Source of the DNA: Rana temporaria | Taxonomy: Eukaryota > Chordata > Amphibia > Anura > Ranidae | Length of the DNA stretch: 64,000 bases | Assembly (NCBI RefSeq): GCF_905171775.1 | Contig: NC_053494.1 | Span: 48,393,981 to 48,457,980 of the forward strand | Reading direction: 5' to 3' | Part shown: positions 32,099 through 43,798 of the stretch, in pieces | Numbering within the stretch: the first letter of the stretch is position 1 | Layout of the letters: each line of letters opens with the position of its first letter | Translations under genes and position numbers: made by a program | Notes under the pieces: model-generated | Seen by the model: only the letters and a program-made list of their open reading frames with translations | What the model was told of the DNA's origin: nothing | The model's database searches: none

Positions 32099-32713
32099 TG
32101 TAACGGAACATCCCACACTCCTCTTGAGTGCTTCCGTCATATACCGCTTCCTATCAGTCTGGATATAGATATCAGATATTCCAGCTGCCCTCAACACACA
32201 ACAAGACAAGACTTGTTTGTGTGCTAAACATGGAGTGTTTAATAGAACCAATAATGCAACCTTATATACAGTTTAAAGAGGAGGTAACCAGAACATAAAT
32301 TAACATGAGCTAATTAACTAATCATTTACCCAGACTAGGCGACTCAGATATGACATTTCAGAGTTGACATCCCGTCTCCGCTCACCTGCTATAAAATACA
32401 CATTATAATAAGTGTAAACACAGGACATATTCACACAATAGCAGGGTCAATTAGCATCTAAGAGTATGTGTCCCAACATGATGAATGAGTCACTCTTACA
32501 ATTAACCCGTTCAGTTCAGAATCAACAAACAGTAAAAAGTTATTTACAGATATCCTGGAATATATTGTGGATAATAATTACATAATAATCCCATCTCATG
32601 TAGTCTAAGATATAATTTCTCAGTCATCCTATGCCACTAGTGGACATAGGATGATTTTAGACATAAGATGGTTCGGGGATGTCCCGGGTGAGTCTGTCAC
32701 AATGCCATTCAAC
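32099..32713. mobile_element. LTR-like or long MITE insert
   Basis: The insert begins TGTAACGGAACATCCC and ends AGTCTGTCACA (TG...CA). ATGTC precedes and ATGCC follows (4 of 5 match). The two ends are partly inverted (TGTNAC). A TATAAAATAC lies at about 32392. Solo LTR is one reading; a TIR element is another. No coding content. Confidence 0.35.
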
Positions 32714-32851
32714 AGAGTACGGCAGTCCAGGATGTGTTCTTACTTCATGGATTTGTGCAGAGGCAGAATCTGTCGGTTTTGAGTGGGGCAAGAGCAACGT
32801 GAGGGTTCAGTGGCCTGGGGAGCGGTAACTTCTTTTTTGTACTACTAACAG

Positions 32852-34817
32852 GCGGAAAAATGTAATCCATCTACACTTTAATGCAAGTGAAGTAAATATT
32901 CCTGAACATGCAGGCAGATACAGCATTCATCGGAGGCTCTGAAAACAGCCATTCTGCTACATATCGCATTTCCTCTTCTACTGATTAACTTGCATAAATG
33001 TGTTTATTGAAAGCCATTGATGTTATAAAAGTATCTGTTCACAGACAGAAGTTGGTATATGCGTCAATATAGAAACATGTTAAAATTGGAATGTCTGTTG
33101 ATGCCATGTCATATAGGAGCAGGATATGGCTGTATTATCATTCCTGTAATTCAAATTTATACTTCCCTGTGATTTATGCTACATCTCATCGGATATCATA
33201 AACTGTCCATGGCTCTCAATGTCAATATTTCGATGTAGAGGCGGGATCTACACTTCAAATACTGGAAAAAATCCTTGTTACTGAACTTATCTAAAGTAAA
33301 ATTGAATTCAACTTATGTGTCTATTGAAGAGTTAAGCTGCTTAAGCTATATTACTGCATACATCAACATTCAAAACAGAACATACATTTCCATCCTAACT
33401 GGAGAACATAAATACATTGCAGGCCTACGTCCTAGCCTATTTTTTTCTTCTATCCATTTCTCCTAAATAGGATAGGCTAGTTCAAAAGAAGTGTACCTTC
33501 AAAAGAAGAAGGAAATAGGCTAGTTCTAAAGAAGCAGACCTTTAAAAGAAGACTGTGAATACACACAAACTCCTGCTGCCCACAGGGCCAAACACCACCA
33601 TCATCAGTGGATATTTTTATGTATAAATGATAAATGCATACTTCCACAAATGGTGGTCTCCTGGGTCCACCACAAATTCTCAACTCTCATTGGTTCTTCC
33701 TGCTGACCTCTAGGTCACTTTTGTCTCCTGTAATGGGGCGAAGTAAGCTGTAGGAGCCACTGCAGGGAATCCAGGAGATTTAGACCTCCGGAGGTTTTTG
33801 TGGGCTTTGTACTGACTGGAGCAGCAGGAAAGGTAAGTATTCTTTTTAACGTACATTTCTGGGGCTTTTTTTTTTTTTTTTACGTAGTCACTTTAAAGTT
33901 ATGTGTGATTTTCAATTTTACATGGGGAATTCTGCCTACTGTGCCCTGAGACCCCAATCCCAGCACATCCATTGGCCCTTCCTCTATATACCACTCCACC
34001 ACACACAACTCATCTCCCAGTAGCCATGGCAACAGTAAGATGGGCCACCCAATGTAGAGCTACCTGTCCTGTATATTTTATATTGTATACCAACAAAAGA
34101 GCACTGGAGGCTTCTTGCACCATTTAACATTACACACTCTGTAAGTTTACGCTTATCTCTTGTTTGCTTCACCTCCCAGCTATAGAACAGAACTTGATAG
34201 ACACTAACAATAATGTTTTCCCAAAGATAGTCACCTTGTTATGGTTGAAGGCTTGCTTTCCTCTTTGAACTATATGACTATGTCATTTGGAATTTTGTGC
34301 ATCTGGAAGGGCTTCCCTTGTCATACAGGTTTGGACAAAGTTATTAAAAATTCCAATGAAAGGTTCTGTAAATCTATGAAGCTACATGGGGGTCAGGCCA
34401 TCCGTATTACCACCAATAGATGAATAATAGACACTTTCTGTGCCCAATATCCTAAGGGTAAATTGTAGGTGGCATGTATTGAGCCCTTGAGATGTGCCAG
34501 ATGTGTTGGTTTGGTGCTCTCATATAGAGGTCCCCAGGAAACTCCAGCAGGAGCAGGCACTCCCAAATGAGAGACAATACTGGGTCACTGCTGTAATATA
34601 TCAGAAAGCTATATCTTCTAGATGTCCTTATTGGAATTACCAAAAATACTCCGGATTGAAGGTACAAAATTTCAAACTTACCCTGAGTTTACTTTTTTTT
34701 AAAGCAAGCAGGGTAAGAACCTGAATTGTACCTGGTATTAGCCTCTTGCGGTCCCTGTTAAGCTGTGTTGAAGTGTGAGAAAGTAGTAGAAGGAACCAAT
34801 CAGTGTTGACAAGAAAC
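32852..34817. other. Unassigned sequence
   Basis: No recognisable element or gene. TAGGCTAGTTC is repeated near 33475 and 33520, and a poly-T lies at about 33870. Confidence 0.35.
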
Positions 34818-34825
34818 ATGCTGAT

Positions 34826-35374
34826 CAGTGGCAGCCCATCCATGCTTCCGGCCCCTAATCTACATGCAGTGTGCCGGACGCATGTATTCCATTTAGTTTT
34901 TTTTTTCTTTCTGAAGCACGTAATTAGAGCCAGAGGCTCTAATAAGCTTCAAAAAAGGGTTGCGCCCTGGTCCCACCCATGAATATTCGCTCTTGTCACA
35001 CTAATTCTCCTCCCGGCCAATTAGGGAGTGGGTCTGAGATCCGTTTCCAGATTGGCCGAAAGGAGAAGCATTCCATTTGGCCTAAGACAAGGAGAGAGGA
35101 GACGCATGGCCTAAGCCACTAGGATACCTGTGGAGGAGAGAAGGGGAAGCCGGAACCCTTTAAGCCTGTGTAGGAGAGCAGGGGAATGGGAAGCCATCGC
35201 CTGTGATGCCCGAGTAGGAGAGCAAGGGAAGCGGCAGCTGTCACCTGTGATGCCTGCAGAGGAGAGCAGGGCAAGGGGAAGCCACTGCCCGTCGCCCCAG
35301 GTGAAGAGCTTCCCGCCAAAGATGGGGTAAGTGCCGATTCTCCTGATGATCTGACCGGACCAGAGCCACCACTG
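34826..35374. mobile_element. hAT non-autonomous element with 44-bp tandem repeats
   Basis: ATGCTGAT flanks it exactly (34818-34825, 35375-35382). Ends CAGTGGCAGCCC and AGAGCCACCACTG are inverted repeats. Inside, units starting AGGAGAGCA recur at 35171, 35215 and 35259 with a 44-bp period, preceded by a diverged unit. An inverted TTAGAGCC/GGCTCTAA lies at about 34925. The opposed 66-codon frames over the array (35119-35330) are repeat artefacts. Confidence 0.8.
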
Positions 35375-35382
35375 ATGCTGAT

Positions 35383-37538
35383 AGGAGGAGAAAGCAGAGT
35401 GACAGAAAGATTAGCTCATCACTGTGCTACATCTCATTGCACTGCCTTAGCACAGACTGGGGCAAATTGAGTTGCTGTCAGACTGAGGAGTGAGGACATC
35501 TAACCTCAAAGGGAGGGGGGGTTCAGTGTCTTGGGGTTAAAGATGCAAAATCTGGTTTTGTTAATTCATCTTTTAATAGGCTATTCATTTTTTTGGCTGG
35601 AGATCTGCTTAGAGGTTGTGCTATATTTCCCAGTGGACCCAGACTTACCCTGTTTACCCTATTTATAGAATTTGTATTGACTGAAAGTGGAGGATATTAA
35701 TTGTCTGTTATAATTGGTGTACAACATGCTACGGCTTGAATGCTGTCTCCCTTAACAATCCCAGGGCAGGCTGCATATTTGACATTGTCAGCACATGCAC
35801 GTCTTCATATTGACTAAATAAATATATATATATCATTAGGAATGTGATACATTTTCCATGCTTACCAGCTGTCAAACAAAACGCTTCTTTTATTGCTGCA
35901 ATCAGTATGTTACACGTCTGCTGCATGCTTTGCCTGTCATTGTTGTGTGTGGCTTAGTGTTGCTCTAGCAGACACACTTGACAGGTCATTATTCTGACAA
36001 ACCCATATGTTTTAGGTTCCCTGCAGTTCTGATTATACATTAGTAGAGACTGGGGTTTATTTACCAAAGGTAAATAGGCTGTTCTCTTTGCAAAGTGAAT
36101 TTTTTTACAAGGGAATTTTCCCTTAGATTGGCGAATGTGGTGCAAATTTTAAAAAAGTATCTAATCCCATGCGTAGCCTCTTTTGGGGGGGGGGGTGAGA
36201 AATGATCCTCCCAACCAGGATAGTGAACTAAACCTGTAGGTAAATAAGAAAAACAGAACCTTCACTAAGTGGAAAAATGGTATTCATAATAAAGTTGGCT
36301 GTGCTTCCAGACAGGACAGGGCCTCTATGAACGGAGTGGATTCCCATCATGGGAAAGGAATCAGTAATCTAAACAAAGTTTTTGGGAGCAGAACTACTGC
36401 AACCGACATATAACATTAACCACAGGCATATATATGCACGTCAGTATAAAAATAATACAAACTTTATATAATAAAAGGCTAATAACAATTCATAAATTCA
36501 ATGTATATTATCAACAAAGGGCCCGATAGGAGTCCTGGTGGAATTGTACACATATACCAGGGTATATGCTGTAGAGTTATTTATAGAGATACATGCAGAT
36601 TAATGTTGCAAGAAAGCCCTGTTGCAGGGGCCCTAAGGACGAAGCAGCATCTGTCTTTGTTTTAGAGACCTGAAGACAAGATTTGCAGTGATGAGGAGAC
36701 CCTCCAACGTCACCCAACCAGTTTGGAACACAGTTCTAGTTATCCGGCAATAATCAGTCTTCTGATCTGGTATTAGTAGCATGGACAGGACTTGTGGCTG
36801 AAATCTTCTCTCTTTACATTTCTTCCATCCAGGATCAGTTCCCAACAACCCGCAAGTCAGGGAGTGGCATACATAATTTTACATTACAGAGTGATACTTG
36901 CAGTTGACAGTAGAGGACAGGGGATACCTAGACATGCAAAATTAAAATAATTAAAATAACTCAAAATAGTGATGTCATAAAAATGCAACCAGTTGGCACA
37001 GGCATAGACCACATTGCAGGATCCTTTGTTGTCACCCATGAAAGTGGTGCTAGCATCAGACAATGACAGCGGGTGCTGGTGACAGGCACCAATAGTGGGG
37101 TTGAATGAGGTAGGTTAGGCAAAATTTGGGTAAGATTTTTTTAAACTGGTAAATGAGTGGAAGGGAGGGATGAGAGCCCAGAGATAGGCTTCAAGATTTA
37201 ATTAGACAATTGCTGAATTTGCAATTTTAAAGCTGAAATACCAATTTTAGTTGAACTGACTGTTACTCCTAAAGGGACAGAAAAGATGAAAAAAAATCCC
37301 TTACCCTTTACCCCTACCACCCTGAGCAGAACTAGTCCACTGCCTATTCTCAAAACTCAGAGATCAGGCCACCAAGGACAATGGCATATTTTACAATCTG
37401 CTATTAGCTTCTGCATATCGATGTCTGCACATGCACATGAGTCACATAAACATCTATGAGGCTTGAAGATGGATCTTGCTTTGCTGTTTAGGGAAAACGT
37501 GTTGGAAAAAGTGTAAGGAAGCTTTCAAAGTTTCCTTA
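35383..37538. other. Mostly unassigned; possible MITE end at about 36050-36140
   Basis: GGGGTTTATTTACCAAAGG and TTTTCCCTTAGATTGGCG near 36055-36135 resemble one end of a frog MITE, but a partner end was not found. A G-run lies at 36185-36194. No gene recognised. Confidence 0.3.
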
Positions 37539-37942
37539 TGCCGCGTACACACTTTTGAAAAAATTCCGGCAAGAAAACTGTACATTTTTTTCCGGCGGAA
37601 AGTTGGCTCAAACTTGTGTTGCATACACACGGTCACACAAAATTCCGACTGCCAAGAACGCAGTGTTGTACAACACTATCATGAGCTGATAAAAATTAAG
37701 TTCAATGATTCCGAGCATGCGTCAAATTGATTCTGAGCATGCTTGTTTTTTTGCGCGGCAGAATTGCGTACAGTTGGAATTTCTGACAAGAACTTTTCTT
37801 GTCGAAAAAATTGAGAACCAGCTCTCAAATTTTTGCTGTCGGACAGAAAAAGTCCGATGGAGCCTACACACGGTCGGAATTTCCGACCAAAAGCTCACAT
37901 CAAACTTTTCTTGTCGGAAATTCCGACCTTTTGTACGCGTCA
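37539..37942. mobile_element. Harbinger-type MITE, GGAATTTCC word subfamily, complete
   Basis: TGCCGCGTACACAC at the left and TTGTACGCGTCA at the right, with TTA on both sides (37536-37538 and 37943-37945). TTCCGGC, GTCGGAATTTCCGACC and TTGTCGGAAATTCCGACC occur at matching positions on both halves. Framework: GAGCATGCGTCAAATTG and GAACGCAGTGTTGTACAAC. Confidence 0.8.
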
Positions 37943-37945
37943 TTA

Positions 37946-38513
37946 CACTTTAACAGGCACTTGTACTGTATGTAGAGGAGTACACAGATAACGTCTGATA
38001 AAAAAAAAGCTAGCAGTTGTTTTTTCTGTGTTGGGGATATTATTTTCAGATTCTAGTCACTATGAAATGCTGTCTGAGTCAATGCTTTCCTGGCACACAC
38101 TGCAAAAGTGAACACAATTTAACACACTGTATGTGCCTTTCATCATCCGACTCCAAAAACAAAGATCTCTGCTAAAACTATAAAACATGATGAATTTTAT
38201 ATAACCAGAGTGCAATTTTTAATCTATTATAACCTCCTTCTAGCTTATAGGTTTTTATTTTAGTGCCTGCATATGGCTTCCCCAATCAGTGCACACTGTA
38301 CTGTATCTGATAAGGCTTGGACCAAGCAAAAGAAAATAATTTCAGCTCCCACAATGCAGCTGTCGATCTGTCATCATATAGTAATTGGGACAGCATAGAC
38401 ATATGAAGACCAACTGCTTGACCAAAAGTCCAGACAATATTTTGTATTATTTAAAATATACATGGCCTTAAAATGGCTCCTTTAGGAGTAATTTTTACCA
38501 GTCACATAATTAC
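37946..38513. other. Unassigned spacer
   Basis: No recognised feature. Confidence 0.35.
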
Positions 38514-38770
38514 TGTATATACTCGAGTATAAGCCGAGTTTTTTAGCACATTTTATTGTCCTGAAAATGCCCCCCATGGCTTATATTTGAGTCACCTTTT
38601 TGCGCCTGATCTCCTGGATTGGAGACCCGGTACCGGCCGGCCATAGCTTCTCTGGACCCCAAACTTGGCACACATATAGCCCCACTCTTCCTCTCATAGT
38701 GTGCAAAGTTTCTTGTCCAGGGGACATACGGCCGGGGAGCACCGATTTTTCAAATTCGGTTACCCCTTAC
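38514..38770. mobile_element. Fragment of the CCGTATATACTCGAG-ended element
   Basis: CTGTATATACTCGAGTATAA followed by GCCGAG is the terminal sequence of the element seen complete at 46635-47547. Only a left-end piece remains, cut off where L1 sequence begins. Confidence 0.5.
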
Positions 38771-38778
38771 ATAGATAG

Positions 38779-39750
38779 CTGATTGATATATGGAGGCTGC
38801 TGCATAATAAAGAAAAAGACTACACGTTCTACTCCGCCCCACACAAAATATACTGCCGTATAGACCTTTTTTTAATACCACGTGCACAATTGCACAACAG
38901 TACGAGCGGCCAACATAGGATCCATTACGTGGTCGGACCACGTCCCAATTTTTTTGGTATATGAGATACAAGACCTAAGACAGAATAGAACCAATCAGTG
39001 GAGATTAAATGAGAGCCTGCTGCAAGATAAAGAGGTCTTAGAAGATGTAATTAAAGAGCTGAAGTTTTACTTTAGCACAAATCGATACCTCAGAATGTGA
39101 TCCCGGAATTGTCTGGGAAGCACATAAGGTGGTTATCAGAGGGGTGTTAATAAAACATGGATCTAGGATTAAGAGAAGAATTAACTATTCTAGAGGGCAG
39201 ACATAAACAAACAAGGTCAATAACAGTAGAGAAAGAGATGGTTAGGAAAATAACTGAATTTACAGATCTCCTGTATTACAAAGCAAAAGCAGCAATACAG
39301 AGATGTAAAAAGTTTGCATATGAATCAGGAGATAAGTGCGGGAAAAGATTAGCCAGACTGCTAAGGGAACAGAAGATGAGTATTTATATTCCATATATTA
39401 ATCCACCAAAGAAATCGAAGGTTACGAAACCAAATGACATAGCGAAAGAGTTTCAAGAGTATTACTGTTTTTTTTATAATATACAGAGTAAGCCCCCGAC
39501 CCAAGAACAGATTGATCAGTATTTAACGGAATCAGCAATACCGAGATTATCAGAATCTGATAAAGAGAAGTTAGATGACCCTATAACCGAGGAGGAACTT
39601 AAATTGGCAGTAAGCTCAATGAAAACGGGGAAAGCCCCGGGACCCGATGGCTACACAGGCGAATATTATAAAATTGTGTTCCCCTCGTTATCGAGATACA
39701 TGGATAAATTATTTAATGCATTAGGGACATCGGCCAGTTTAGCCAAATAA
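38779..39750 (+). pseudogene. L1 ORF2 remnant: endonuclease C-terminus to pre-RT
   Basis: LIDIWRLLHNKEKDYTFYSA with RIDLFLIP, then after a frameshift SITWSDHVPI (about 38930), is the C-terminal part of the AP-like endonuclease that nicks target DNA; the SDH histidine block is present. A further shift precedes WEAHKVVIRG. The frame from 39157 carries a charged linker and GKAPGPDGYTGEYYK (about 39625-39670), the conserved block just before the RT fingers. It ends at 39750 with a stop, 16 bases before the Tc1. At least three frame breaks. Confidence 0.85.
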
Positions 39751-39766
39751 ACCTTATTAGCCTATA

Positions 39767-41379
39767 CAGTGGGGATCGAAAGTTTGGGCACCCCCAGTAA
39801 AAATTTGTATTAATGTGCATAACGAAGCCAAGGAAAGATGGAAAAATCTCCAAAAGGCATCAAATTACAGATTAGACATTCTTATAATATGTCAAAAAAA
39901 GTTAGATTTTATTTTCATCATTTACACTTTCAAAATTACAGAAAACAAAAAAATGGCGTCTGCAAAAGTTTGGGCACCCTGCAGAATTTATAGCATGCAC
40001 TGCCCCCTTTGCAAAGCTGAGACCTGCCAGTATCATGGATTGTTCTCAATCATCGTCTGGGAAGACCAAGTGATGTCAATCTCAAAGGTTTTAAATGCCC
40101 AGACTCATCTGACCTTGCCCCAACAATCAGCACCATGGATTCTTCTAAGCAGTTGTCTAGAAAACTGAAACTGAAAATAGTTGACGCTCACAAAGCTGGA
40201 GAAGGCTATAAGAAGATAGCAAAGCATTTTCAGATGTTAATATCCTCTGTTCGGATTGTAATTAAGAAATGGCAGTCATCAGGAACAATGGAAGTTAAAG
40301 AAAGATCTGGAAAACCAAAAGAAATATCAGACAGAACAGCTCGCAGGATTGTGAGAAAAGCAATTCAAAACCCACGTTTGACTGCATGATCCCTCCAGAA
40401 AGATCTGGCAGACACTGGAGTTGTGGTACACTATTCCACTATAAAGAGATACTTGTACAAATATGGTCTTCATGGAAGAGTCATCAGAAGAAAACCTCTT
40501 CTACGTCCTCACCACAAAAATCAGCATTTGAACATTTGCAAATGAACATATAGACAAGCCTGATGCATTTTGGAAACAAGTTCTGTGGACCGATGAGGTT
40601 AAAATAGAACTTTTTGGCCGGAATGAGCAAAGGTACGTTGGGAGAAGAAAGGGCACAGAATTTAATAAAAAGAACCTCTGTCCAACTGTTACGCATGGGG
40701 GTGGATCAATCATGCTTTGGGGCTGTATTGCAGCCAGTGGCACAGGGAACATTTCACGAGTAGAAGGAAAAATGGATTCAATAACATTTTAGCAAATTTT
40801 GGATGGTTAACTTAATGCCATCTGTGAAAAAGCTAAAGTTAAAGACAGGATGGCTTCTACAAATGGATAATGATCCTAAACACACCTCAAAATCCACGGG
40901 GGATTCCATCAAGAGGCGTAAACTGAAGGTTTTGCCATGGCCTTCACAATCTCCTGACCTCAACATAATTGAAAATCCATGGATAGACCTTAAAAGAGCA
41001 GTGCGTGACAGACAGCCCAGAGATCTCAAAGAACTGGAAGACTTTTGTAAGGAAGAATGGGCAAAGATACCTCAAACAAGAATTGAAAGACTCTTGGCTG
41101 GCTACAAAAAGCGTTTACAAGCTGTGATACTTGCCAAAGGGGGCAGTATAAGATATTAACTCTGCAGGGTGCCCAAACTTTTGCAGACACCATTTTTTTG
41201 TTTTCTGTAATTCTGAAAGTGTAAATGATGGAAATAAAATCTAACTTTTTTTGACATTTTATAAGAATGTCTAATCTGTAATTTGATGCCTTTTGGAGAT
41301 TTTTCCATCTTTCCTTGGCTTCGTTATGCACATTAATACAAATTTTTACCTGGGGTGCCCAAACTTTCGATCCCCACTG
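39767..41379 (+). mobile_element. Tc1-like transposon, GGGGATCGAAAG family, copy 2, complete
   Basis: Ends CAGTGGGGATCGAAAG and CTTTCGATCCCCACTG, flanked by TA (39765-39766, 41380-41381). At 1613 bp it has normal Tc1 length, with terminal repeats of over 100 bp (ATTAATGTGCATAACG and CGTTATGCACATTAAT). The L1 host sequence resumes immediately after the second TA. It gives an undisturbed reference for copy 1. Confidence 0.9.
40135..41159 (+). pseudogene. Tc1-like DD34E transposase, copy 2, broken
   Basis: ATG 40135 opens MDSSKQLSRKLKLKIV with the helix-turn-helix segment GEGYKKIAKHFQM and linker SGKPKEIS. A TGA at 40387 replaces the CGA of copy 1 (LTA-stop versus LTAR), a CpG-to-TpG change. 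Single-base insertions near 40535 and 40805 shift the frame. The catalytic set is visible as TDE (about 40600), DND (about 40870) and SPDLNIIENPW (about 40960). The C-terminus RLQAVILAKGGS ends at TAA 41157. Compared with copy 1 the lesions are all different. Confidence 0.88.
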
Positions 41380-41381
41380 TA

Positions 41382-43507
41382 TATCGGTGATACCAAAAGA
41401 GGGGAAAGATCTGGCCCTTTGTGGAAGCTATTAACCGATCTCCCTGTTAAATTCGGATGTGAAGATGTTCGCTAAGGTATTAGCGAATAGGATACAACAG
41501 CATATTCCAGACCTGATACACTTAGATCAGGTGGGATTTGTCCCTACGAGGGAAGCACGTGACAACACTATTAAAGCTGTCAACCTGGTGCAGATAGTGA
41601 ACACACCACAGACGCGGTGTGTATTTTTGAACACAGACGCAGAGAAGGCATTTGACAGGGTGAATTGGAGTTTTATGCGGGCAGTTTTACAGCATGGAGG
41701 CTTTGGGAATAAAATAATAAAGTGGATATTTTCTATGTATTCAGGTCTAACGGCTCAGGTACGGGCTAATGGAATACTGTCAGAGCGTCTTCAGATTTCG
41801 AATGGGACAAGACAGGAGTGCCCCTGTCCCCACTCCTCTTCGCCCTGTCACTGGAGCCCTTCCTGTGTACTCTACGTTTAAATCGGAATATCTCAGGAAT
41901 ACAAATAGGGAAGAGCCACTGTAAAATCACAGCCTACGCAGACGATATGTTGTTTACTCTCACTAAACCGTTGATCTCAATCCCGAACTTGATGAGGGAA
42001 TTTGAGAAATACGGATCCCTATCTAATCTACGTATCAATTTCAATAAGTCAGAAGCAATGGGAGTTAATGTCCCACATACATCGATAACACATTTAAAAC
42101 AAAAATGTAAGTTCAAATGGACAAACAGAGCATTGACATATCTGGGCACACAATTACCAGTGAAGGTGGATAAGATCTTCGATTTAAACTTCCCACCATT
42201 ACTGCAAAAGGTGAAGATGTTATTGGACAAGTGGGATCAGGGGTTTCATACCTGCTTGAGCCGATGCAATATAATTAAGATGAACATACTCCCGAAAATT
42301 CTTTATTTATTACAAACTTTACCAATACATATCCCAGTGAAGTATTTCAAACAGTGTCAGAGAGTGATTTTTGAGTTTATTTGGGCACACAAAAACCCCC
42401 GGATACAAAGGAAACAACTAATGCTTACTAAGCAACAGGGAGGACTAGGGGTGCCAGATATACAGAAATATTATTATGCCTTTCAATTTGAATAGGTTAA
42501 TAGATTGGAACAGACACTCAGACACCAAGTTATGGGTACAAATTGAACAGTCCCAATCTAAGATACTATTAGAAAAAGCACCATGGTGGTTTGCATCACT
42601 ACCTAAAGAAATAAATAAGAACCCTATACTGGGAAATCTGGTGAAGATTTGTGCAACAGCACTTTCTATGATTGGTATCGACCCTGGGATCTCTCCATTG
42701 TATCCGGTGATAGGCAATCCCCTCTTCCCATTGGGATATGAAGATGGTGCTTTTCGGCACTTAAGGGACAGAGATTGTATACAGGTAGTTAATTATATCC
42801 GAATGGGAAGATGGGTGACAATAGCTGACTTGATGGAACAAGAGAATGTATTCTGTCTAAAATTTTGGAACGCACTTCAGATGGTCCACTTCCTGAATAC
42901 TTTACCGAATCCGGGGGGTTTTGAAAGACCACTAATGAGATTAGAGAAAATGTGTATTGAAAAAGGCACACTATCACACACTCTTTCAATAAGTTACGAA
43001 CTACTAGCACAGTCGGGAAGTTACCCTCTGAAGTGCATTCAAGAGTGGGAACATGAATTAAAAAAAACATTTAGTAGTGAACAGCGACAACGCATATACA
43101 AACAAGCACACAAAACATCAATTTGTGCAAGGATACAAGAGACAAATTAAAAGATCTTTGCGAGATGGTACAGGACACCTGAAAGGCTAAACCAAATTTT
43201 TTCAGAGGTATCGGATAAATATTGGAGGTGCCAGGGAAGTAAAGGGACGATGCTGCATATATTCTGGGATTGTCCCATGCTAAGGAGTTTCTGGCGAGAG
43301 ATTAAAAGGGTCCTCCAGATTTGTTTAGAATATGAGATCCCCGATGACCCAGAATTCTATCTTTTACATATGAACCAAATATCAGAGAAAGCATATAGGG
43401 AAACAAGCATATGCCACCTCCTAGATGCCGCAAAGGCTTGTATAACGAAGATGTGGAAGTCACCATTCGCACCAACCATAGCGATGTGCATATGTAAAGT
43501 AAAGTAA
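41382..43507 (+). pseudogene. L1 ORF2 remnant: reverse transcriptase and C-terminal region
   Basis: After the Tc1 the reading VIPKEGKDL..YRPIS continues into MKMFAKVLANRI, NTDAEKAFDRVNW (first catalytic Asp, about 41640), then a one-base loss in a C-run near 41822, then PLSPLLFALSLEP and ITAYADDM (catalytic DD, about 41940). Thumb-like YLGTQLP and GGLGVPDIQKYYYAFQ follow. A second shift lies near 42480 and a stop at 43148. The C-terminus has CQGSKGTMLHIFWDC (about 43230-43275), the Cys/His knuckle of L1 proteins. It would copy RNA at the nicked target; here it is dead. Confidence 0.88.
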
Positions 43508-43798
43508 ATTAGCAAACTGGAAGAATTAGTATGGATAGCACAATACCACCAGGAAAGGTATTTAAGAACATGGACTTCCTGGAAGTCCTTCTTGGACTCT
43601 AGGGTAGAGGTTTAAAGAGGGTAAGGGGGAAAGTTTTTATAAGAAGCCTGTATCCCGAAAGGGACACAGACTTAAATAAATCTCTGAGAGAGGCTCTAGA
43701 ACTACTGGAAATCAATAAAGATTTAACTGGAATTTTTTTTTCAAAGCTCTGGTCCTTAAATAAATCTTAAATAATCTTGACTATATACAGTATATACC
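43508..43798. other. L1 3' untranslated region and junction
   Basis: AT-rich, no coding capacity, ends near TTGACTATATACAG. No clean poly-A tail is visible. Confidence 0.45.

Larger units (their letters stand above)
31833..32837. mobile_element. Foldback element with GAAACGCGTT core, 14-bp target duplication
   Basis: TGTACTACTATCAG (31819-31832) and TGTACTACTAACAG (32838-32851) match at 13 of 14. The left arm starts GAAGTAAGAACACATCC and is answered by GGATGTGTTCTTACTTC near 32735. The central palindrome lies around 31985 (TCTTGAGATGCTTACTC / GAGTAAGCGTCTCAAGA), followed by TGTGAAACGCGTT (32009-32020). AATAAA is at about 32087. A non-palindromic tail (32750-32837) contains GGGGAGCGGTAACTTC and a T-run before the duplication. 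An insert at 32099-32713 splits the right arm. Confidence 0.7.
38770..43790 (+). mobile_element. L1-type LINE, 5'-truncated, split by a Tc1
   Basis: The copy begins inside the apurinic endonuclease and runs through linker, reverse transcriptase and C-terminal zinc-knuckle-like region to a 3' untranslated part ending near 43790. A Tc1-like transposon (39767-41379) sits at a TA within it. Truncation at the 5' end is the usual outcome of incomplete reverse transcription. Gene remnants are listed separately. Target duplication not identified. Confidence 0.85.
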
